Below, piece by piece: positions 59,265 through 64,000 of a stretch of DNA of 64,000 bases. The stretch spans positions 62,001 to 126,000 of IMG/VR virus record IMGVR_UViG_3300028783_000001; one strand, given 5' to 3'. The stretch comes from a virus. Below the pieces are notes generated by a model. The model was not told the DNA's origin and ran no database searches. It saw only the letters and a program-made list of their open reading frames with translations. A program made the translations under genes and the position numbers. Position 1 is the stretch's first letter. Each line of letters opens with the position of its first letter.

Positions 59265-59288
59265 AGGGGCGGCTTTCTAGCCACCCCT
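59265..59288 (-). other. Hairpin just downstream of the sheath stop
   Basis: AGGGGTGGC / GCCGCCCCT stem (9 bp with one G-U) and TAGAAA loop, 11 bases after the sheath TAG. No U-run follows, so it is more likely an RNA-stabilising or processing structure than a terminator. Confidence 0.5.
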
Positions 59289-59298
59289 TGTGGTCGTA

Positions 59299-61548
59299 CT
59301 AGTACATACCATTCGCGGCAGCCATTTCGATGGTGAAGGTGGCGGACTGACGCGTAACAACCACGTCTAGCTGGATGTACAAGATGCTGAGGGTCGGCTT
59401 GATCCACAACGCTACCTTACACACACGCTGGTCGATCACTTGAGGCGTGTTGTTCGTCGCGTCGCACTGGACGTAGAAGTCGGTTATCCCCATCGCGTCT
59501 TCAATTGGCTGCAGGATCGCATTCTCGACGGTCTGGATCGTGTGCCAGGTGAATGGATTGTTGGGCTCAAACACCGAGTAGGCGCAGACGTTTACGGACT
59601 CCGTAACTACGATGATGATGAGCCGAACCACCGGCACCGACTGAAGCGCACTCATCTCCTGCTGAAGCGTATACTCGCCCCAGATGGTGAAGGCTGCACC
59701 AAACTTACGGATACAGTTTACCTGCGCCGCCGACATCAGGTCGCGATCACCCTCGACGTATGTCACGCGAAGGGCTAGTGCTGTATTGATGAGACCGCGC
59801 GTGAGACCGGCTGGGGCCCACCAAGCGGCGGCGACCTTATCCGTGTAGGCGTATTGACATGCAACCAGTCCACTTGGTGGAACATAGCGGCGCGCGCCCA
59901 TTTGGGAATCGTAGATCAGGATATCTGGAGAGTAGATTGCGCCCCAGAAGCTTGATATGTTCATCACGTTTTGGCGGTAGTTTACAGCCGCTGCTGGAGT
60001 CTGCTGATCGGACGGCATGTCCAGAACAGAGATGCAATCCATGCGTGCAGCCGCGAGGTTTAGCATACACTGATGCACTTCTGGAGTGGCATAGCCGCCG
60101 TTGATCAGGATACGAACTGTGACTTGGTCGGTATTTGCAAAGTCGGCCCAGCCATTTACGACCTGTGCCGTCGATGGTAGGGAGCCGTCCGATCCACCAC
60201 CAAGGTAGCATGCGGTGTTTAGCGCGCATACTGGCTGCGTCGCGGCGTTTACCGTTCCAGAGAATAGTGGATTCACATTCACCTTCACGCGCGGCGAGGC
60301 GTTTGCACTGGTATTGATTACATACTCAAACCCAGTAGGATTGCCGAGACCGTCGATGCCGTTGGCAAAGGTGCAGGAATAGAGTTCTGTCGGCTGAGCA
60401 AACGTGAAGCTCTCATAGACCACGAAGTTGAAGCCGTTGGTGCTCGGCGTGTTGTTTAGTGTTACCGTATAGGTGATGGTAGCTTGTGTCACTCCGAGCG
60501 TAACAGCTAGAGCGGAGATGGAGAGTATTGTAGCGGAGTCTGGGGCAATGAGCGTGACGATGCGGTTACCAGACGTTCCGTTGTTGGCATTTGTTACGGC
60601 GGCAGTAGCACCAGGGAACGCTGTGGTGTAGGCTGCGCAGAGGGCAGTCAGCGTATCATTGTTGGTAGCGTTTGTAGTTCCGTCAAACGTCGCGGAGAAT
60701 GTGGTGCCATTGATCGTAGCGGTGACCACGTTGTTTATTAGCAGAGCACCAGAGAAGCTTAGCTGCACGCGCTGCGGAGTTCCAACGTCGACGTTTGTGA
60801 TTCCACATGCGATACCAGCTTGGCCGTAGGAATTTCCCTTGGCCGACCATGATCCTGGATTCTCCGCAACGACAAACGCGAGCCAGTCGGCTTCGTAAAT
60901 GTTCGAGGTTGGAGCACCCGCGCCGGTAATGACAGCTGAGATTGTCATTACAATGGCCTCAGGAGAGATTACGCGGATGATGGGATAATTTGTTCCGAGC
61001 GGAACTACATAAGCGAGCCCGCCACCGGCGAGACCGTCGAGCACGGTCTGGATCGACTGGGCTACTGCATTGATGGTCGTGTTGTGATCTGTGGCGAAGT
61101 TTACCACCGTACCAGATACGCTGTTGATCGTGATGGTGCAGACGCTACCGGAGACGAATAGGCCGGTAAACTCGATGTCCTGGACGTCGCGATTGACCTG
61201 CGTGTAGTCGTATTGCGACCCCGCTGGCATCGTAGTGAAGTTTGTGCCGGCTGCATTACCACCAATAGTGTTGTTGCTTAGCAGACCGAGACCGTAGGTA
61301 ACATCGGCAGATACCACGCGGTCCATCCAAAGGCTAGTGCTCTCCAACAGGAAGGCGTAGGCCGAGTCTAACATGTAGCCGATCTGTGGGTTTGGCAGAC
61401 CATACGTCTGAACGCCCTGATTGTAGCTCGATACGAAGTTTGGACCGATTGGCCCACGCATTGCTGCACCAACGATGGCTCCGATGCTATCATTGACGTA
61501 GGATGGCTGTAGGCTGTCGTCGATGATGCGTGGATAGCAAATGTTCAA
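59299..61548 (-). CDS. Tail sheath protein, exon 2 (main body, about 749 aa)
   Basis: Begins inside the intron 3' region; the only in-frame start is a TTG at 61548, but the true N-terminus is supplied by exon 1 (61807-61833). Ligation gives MTFRVSPGV-(L)NICYPRIIDDSLQPSYV, the usual start of sheath proteins (xxPGVxxxxIDxS). Residues about 100-430 are inserted beta domains (Ig-like, TTINAVAQSIQTVLDGLAGG). The conserved C-terminal part has AAAVNYRQNVMNISSFWGAI, YSPDILIYDSQMGARRYVPP, AAAWWAPAGLTRGLINTALA, ending with TLSILYIQLDVVVTRQSATF. It forms the contractile sheath. Confidence 0.92.
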   Translation of the reverse strand: MNICYPRIIDDSLQPSYVNDSIGAIVGAAMRGPIGPNFVSSYNQGVQTYGLPNPQIGYMLDSAYAFLLESTSLWMDRVVSADVTYGLGLLSNNTIGGNAAGTNFTTMPAGSQYDYTQVNRDVQDIEFTGLFVSGSVCTITINSVSGTVVNFATDHNTTINAVAQSIQTVLDGLAGGGLAYVVPLGTNYPIIRVISPEAIVMTISAVITGAGAPTSNIYEADWLAFVVAENPGSWSAKGNSYGQAGIACGITNVDVGTPQRVQLSFSGALLINNVVTATINGTTFSATFDGTTNATNNDTLTALCAAYTTAFPGATAAVTNANNGTSGNRIVTLIAPDSATILSISALAVTLGVTQATITYTVTLNNTPSTNGFNFVVYESFTFAQPTELYSCTFANGIDGLGNPTGFEYVINTSANASPRVKVNVNPLFSGTVNAATQPVCALNTACYLGGGSDGSLPSTAQVVNGWADFANTDQVTVRILINGGYATPEVHQCMLNLAAARMDCISVLDMPSDQQTPAAAVNYRQNVMNISSFWGAIYSPDILIYDSQMGARRYVPPSGLVACQYAYTDKVAAAWWAPAGLTRGLINTALALRVTYVEGDRDLMSAAQVNCIRKFGAAFTIWGEYTLQQEMSALQSVPVVRLIIIVVTESVNVCAYSVFEPNNPFTWHTIQTVENAILQPIEDAMGITDFYVQCDATNNTPQVIDQRVCKVALWIKPTLSILYIQLDVVVTRQSATFTIEMAAANGMY

Positions 61549-61806
61549 CGGGGTTCACTACGCCCCACCCGCTCTTTCGAGCTGCTGCATGTTGCCATGC
61601 AGATCAGACTATATCACGGTCCTGTAAGGACCCTCTTCGTTTCGAGCACCAATCGTTTGTGCTCTACTCCCTTGCGGGATAGTCGTTAGAGGTTTTCCGC
61701 TTTCCAGACTAGCTGGTAGGCTTCTTTCCTACGGGATTGGGTCAGTGACCGTTCCCCGTTTAGAAGAGTTTGCTGAGGTAGTTACCTACTTCAGGCGCCG
61801 ATCCTT
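61549..61806 (-). ncRNA. Group I intron, ORF-less, about 258-261 nt
   Basis: 5' splice site after GGCGUU (exon 1 end, U-G pair): the internal guide GGCGCC (61794-61799) pairs with GGCGUU, giving P1. P2-like GUAG-GUAA-CUAC hairpin follows. P7 is formed by GACUAU (61679-61684) and AUAGUC (61607-61612), in the phage-type contexts ACGACTATCCC and GATATAGTC. P8 is GAGCAC/GUGCUC (61644-61664), and P3 is CGGG/CCCG. The 3' site is a G at 61549 or 61546; both keep the sheath frame. Confidence 0.88.
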
Positions 61807-61833
61807 AACGCCGGGTGACACTCTGAAAGTCAT
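61807..61833 (-). CDS. Tail sheath protein, exon 1 (9 codons)
   Basis: ATG ACT TTC AGA GTG TCA CCC GGC GTT, encoding MTFRVSPGV, with GGAG (inside the 3' end of the HNH gene) 8 bases before the ATG. The ATG overlaps the HNH TGA (ATGA). Exon ends exactly at the group I 5' splice site, in phase 0. SPGV is the canonical opening of sheath proteins. Confidence 0.85.
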
Positions 61834-62870
61834 GAGGTTGCTCCTTGCTTGGTTAAGCCCATCGCGGAGTATTTCATCCTGACGGATTCGAGAGATGTGG
61901 TGTCTATTGGAATGAGAACTGTTCCATGCCTCTTACTAAATTGGCGGATAGCTACCTCCAACTTAGCTGGCGACATCTCACTACCACCACCTTTATAGTT
62001 GTTATCGGCAGAAGAAAGGACCTGAAGGTTTGCTGGGTGGCATAGCATGCTCCACGGAGTCTGCTTTCCATCATGTGAGTAGCCGTCGGCAACACTAATA
62101 ATATGATCGACGACGTAACCCTTCGAGTTTAAATCTTTTGCGTTGCGTATTAGATTGCCGTACTTTGATATCATGACATTAGTATAGTGTCGAACCCTCA
62201 TGCGATAGGTCGACTTGTCTAACGGCTGGTCCACAACAAGTCGGTTTGGATGAATCCACTCAACTCGTACAGGATTTGCGTGTAGCTTACGTCCGTTAGC
62301 ATAGCTTCGACTCTGCTTAGCCCGCTTGTTATTCCACATTCCATACGCAGTTAGAAGCGACTTGGCCCGTGGACATCCGGCTAGACGTTGAATCTGAATC
62401 GAGCTAAGGTCTTTTATCTGGCGTAGGTAGATCATGTAGTAGATGTTGTACCTATTTGCGCTACGCGACTGCGTCCTAATACCAACTAAGCAATCTGGTG
62501 GTATCCATAAACCATCAATTATCCGGTTTAGACGGGCCGTATTTAGGATTGGCAACTTGCGCGAGGGCCTTACCACTAAGTTGTTACTGACTAGTACATT
62601 CTGGATCTTATAAGCAACCTCGCGAGCACCGAATCCACAGGGAACACCGACCCTAGTTAGTGCAATATGTGGTGGGTCTCCTAGAACCATTCGTCGCGTA
62701 ATATAGGCAAGCTCGTCATAGGACATAAGCTGAGAGGTAGATTGTTGTGGCAATTCCGTCTGTACCGTATTTGCCCACTCAAGTACCATGTCTATTGACA
62801 CTCCCTTCAATGCGAGGGAATGTCTACACCAACGATCTGGATGCTTGATTGGATCGACCCTGAACTTCAT
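61830..62870 (-). CDS. HNH homing endonuclease, 346 aa
   Basis: C-terminal HNH domain at about residues 250-295: GYVVDHIISVADGYSHDGKQ (Asp-His pair), then LCHPANLQVLSSADNNYKGG (His, Asn, Asn). Residues 50-250 are basic and probably bind the target DNA (RQIKDLSSIQIQRLAGCPRA; YANGRKLHANPVRVEWIHPN). The gene starts on the stop of an 11-codon leader (ATGA) and ends on the sheath ATG (ATGA). It is inserted exactly at sheath codon 9, which is also the intron site. A mobile endonuclease acting on the sheath gene. Confidence 0.88.
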   Translation of the reverse strand: MKFRVDPIKHPDRWCRHSLALKGVSIDMVLEWANTVQTELPQQSTSQLMSYDELAYITRRMVLGDPPHIALTRVGVPCGFGAREVAYKIQNVLVSNNLVVRPSRKLPILNTARLNRIIDGLWIPPDCLVGIRTQSRSANRYNIYYMIYLRQIKDLSSIQIQRLAGCPRAKSLLTAYGMWNNKRAKQSRSYANGRKLHANPVRVEWIHPNRLVVDQPLDKSTYRMRVRHYTNVMISKYGNLIRNAKDLNSKGYVVDHIISVADGYSHDGKQTPWSMLCHPANLQVLSSADNNYKGGGSEMSPAKLEVAIRQFSKRHGTVLIPIDTTSLESVRMKYSAMGLTKQGATS

Positions 62871-62902
62871 CTACACACGCCGGGAGAAACTCTGAAAGTC
62901 AT
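62867..62902 (-). CDS. 11-residue leader: stranded first copy of sheath start
   Basis: ATG ACT TTC AGA GTT TCT CCC GGC GTG TGT AGA TGA encodes MTFRVSPGVCR. The first nine residues are identical to sheath exon 1, differing only at synonymous third positions. CAGGAGCAATACC precedes it, as CAAGGAGCAACCTC does in the other copy. Its TGA overlaps the HNH ATG, so sheath-type initiation feeds HNH translation. Confidence 0.8.
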   Translation of the reverse strand: MTFRVSPGVCR

Positions 62903-62965
62903 GGTATTGCTCCTGTATTACGTGTGGCTTGGTCTACACCAAGGCTCTCATAAGTTTTAACACCG

Positions 62966-63247
62966 TCAGCGCATGGCACCGATCTCATTGCGGAGCCTTA
63001 CCGCTTCCTCTGCACTCTTCGGCGGACGGATAGACGGCTCTGGGATTGGGCGGCTAGGTACGATGGTCGTTGGATCGATCAGCTCTGGCTTGGCATTCTT
63101 GTCGACGTGGACGCGCACGTGGTTTGGAACGTGCCAGCCAAACTTATCAGCTACCCTGACTCGCATGGCCTTAGCTGGAACGTGTACGCTATCGCCGTCA
63201 AACGACTTCAGGACAATGGCGTGGTCTTTGGGGTTTGATATGATCAT
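62966..63247 (-). CDS. Hypothetical protein, 93 aa
   Basis: Begins MIISNPKDHAIVLKSFDGDS with VHVPAKAMRVRVADKFGWHV (beta-rich), then a Pro-rich segment (PSRPIPEPSIRPPKSAEEAV) and ends RLRNEIGAMR. Located directly before the sheath locus, among tail completion genes. A minor head-tail protein is possible but not shown. Confidence 0.6.
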   Translation of the reverse strand: MIISNPKDHAIVLKSFDGDSVHVPAKAMRVRVADKFGWHVPNHVRVHVDKNAKPELIDPTTIVPSRPIPEPSIRPPKSAEEAVRLRNEIGAMR

Positions 63248-63262
63248 GGTGGGTTCCTTGTT

Positions 63263-63622
63263 TCAGGATAGTGTAATTATGCGCGCGAGGGCGCTTGGGG
63301 TTCCGGTGGAGGCAGCGTTGCGGATGTATGGTGCCGCAAGAGCACTCGATACTACTGCTAGCTGGTTAACTGGAATCTCAACAGTGGCTGCAACTGGCAG
63401 GGTCTGCGTCCACCCAAGAATGAGTGATAATTTGGCGTCGCAGTCAACTACCACGGCAATACCATCTGTAGGAAGGTAGGTGATAGCACCTGGAGCAAGA
63501 CTCAATACCTGGTCCGAATAGGTCGTGCATGCCCAGTAAGCCGCGACATTACCGATTAGACGGCGCGCAAGACGCTCGGCAATCTCAATCGTGGAGCGCA
63601 TGGTAAACGTCGGTCCAGACAA
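63263..63622 (-). CDS. Tail-completion-like protein, 119 aa
   Basis: TTG at 63622 with GAGGAG 7 bases upstream is preferred; ATG at 63601 has no ribosome site. Helical start (IEIAERLARRLIGNVAAYWA) followed by beta-rich sequence (LAPGAITYLPTDGIAVVVDC; ILGWTQTLPVAATVEIPVNQ). Position just upstream of the sheath suggests a neck or tail-terminator role; that is inference. Confidence 0.5.
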   Translation of the reverse strand: MSGPTFTMRSTIEIAERLARRLIGNVAAYWACTTYSDQVLSLAPGAITYLPTDGIAVVVDCDAKLSLILGWTQTLPVAATVEIPVNQLAVVSSALAAPYIRNAASTGTPSALARIITLS

Positions 63623-63654
63623 GTGCAGTCTCCTCAGTAGTTGGGCTCGTACTT

Positions 63655-63663
63655 CAAATTGGT
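63655..63663 (-). promoter_or_regulatory. Post-stop ACCAATTTG element, copy 5
   Basis: ACCAATTTG, one T shorter than the others, 8 bases after the TAG of the partial gene at the window end and upstream of the TTG-start gene. Confidence 0.4.
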
Positions 63664-63671
63664 CGGAACTG

Positions 63672-64000
63672 CTAATACTCTGGTTCGTTGACGACCTTGG
63701 TAAAGTTTTGCTCAGCAACCACGATGCCATTCTCTGGATTCGCGATGACTTCGAGGAAGTTTTGCTCGGTGACCTTGATATTGGGCTTGAGAATATTGAC
63801 CGTATGTTCGATGACGCGGATAGATGGACAGCGCCATAGGAAGCCTGAGTATGCTTCAACCTTGAGATTGGTCGTAAGTTTGAACTGATCTGAGCCTCCA
63901 GCGCCAGGTGCTGGTGTAGGAACGGTGACAGTCTTGTCCATGGTGAGCTTAATCTTGAAACTCAGCTTCGTTGACTCAGTGGCCAGGGTAAACGCTAAAT
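63672..64000 (-). CDS. Hypothetical virion protein, 5' end outside window
   Basis: The frame stays open beyond the ATG at 63941 to the window edge (LAFTLATESTKLSFKIKL), and that ATG has no ribosome site, so the gene probably starts upstream. Visible portion is beta-rich (FKLTTNLKVEAYSGFLWRCP) with two internal repeats near the end (TEQNFLEVIANPE; AEQNFTKVVNEPE). Function unknown. Confidence 0.6.
   Translation of the reverse strand, partial: LAFTLATESTKLSFKIKLTMDKTVTVPTPAPGAGGSDQFKLTTNLKVEAYSGFLWRCPSIRVIEHTVNILKPNIKVTEQNFLEVIANPENGIVVAEQNFTKVVNEPEY

Noticed and set aside
61548-61548. TTG at 61548 as the true start of the tail sheath
   Set aside because: There is no ribosome site, it lies at the group I intron 3' end, and the missing SPGV start is supplied by exon 1.
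1-64000. tRNA genes, CRISPR arrays, integrase or transposase genes
   Set aside because: None could be recognised by eye on either strand; tandem repeats in the fibre genes are coding and lack unique spacers.

Overview
The window is part of the genome of a large contractile-tailed (myovirus-type) bacteriophage. The evidence is a complete contractile-tail set: sheath with an intact C-terminal domain, two tube-like proteins, a tail assembly chaperone with a probable frameshift, long tape-measure-type proteins carrying peptidoglycan hydrolase domains, a gpD/gp27-like hub, an OB-fold spike, a LysM protein, and gp25-, gpJ/gp6- and gpI-like baseplate proteins followed by a long run of fibre genes. 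A lipoprotein with a lipobox beside an amidase endolysin points to a Gram-negative host. A GcrA-like helix-turn-helix protein weakly suggests an alphaproteobacterial connection. I cannot name the phage.

Layout. Positions 1-15059 (all + strand) are a tightly packed accessory region of about 38 genes, mostly small, with 1-4 base overlaps. Recognisable members are the C-terminal part of a PRPP-synthetase-like protein followed by a nicotinamide phosphoribosyltransferase-like protein (an NAD+ salvage or NARP-type cassette), a free-standing orotate-PRTase-like protein, a HicB-like protein, an RtcB RNA ligase, a TPR plus O-GlcNAc-transferase-like (GT41/SPINDLY) protein and an XRE/MqsA-type regulator. 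Many of the others are one- or two-helix membrane proteins. A perfect hairpin terminator at 15070-15101 separates this arm from the convergent structural arm.

Positions 64000-15117 (all - strand) are the virion arm. In transcription order it holds: two or three small tail-completion candidates (63.9-63.0 kb); an HNH endonuclease gene inserted at the start of the tail sheath gene; a group I intron inside the sheath gene; sheath, a permuted papain-like hydrolase and two tube-like proteins; the chaperone frameshift pair; two tape-measure/tail-lysin proteins; the hub, spike and baseplate genes; a papain-like protein interrupted by an HNH intein; fibres; a lysis pair (amidase and lipoprotein); duplicated small structural modules; and finally LamG-domain and giant 18-residue-repeat fibre proteins ending in a fibre-tail adaptor-like gene.

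The most interesting structures are: (i) the sheath locus, where the first nine codons occur twice around an HNH gene and the second copy is followed by a compact group I intron at exactly that point; (ii) the HNH intein placed directly after the predicted catalytic His of a papain-like baseplate-cluster protein; (iii) the probable +1 frameshift in the tail chaperone gene; (iv) the NAD+ cassette and the O-GlcNAc-transferase-like enzyme; (v) a perfect 19-bp inverted repeat inside a fibre gene, a recurrent post-stop-codon motif (ACCAATTTTG) and a structural gene that seems to lack a canonical start codon. Functions were assigned by reading motifs and translations by eye; no database searches were possible.
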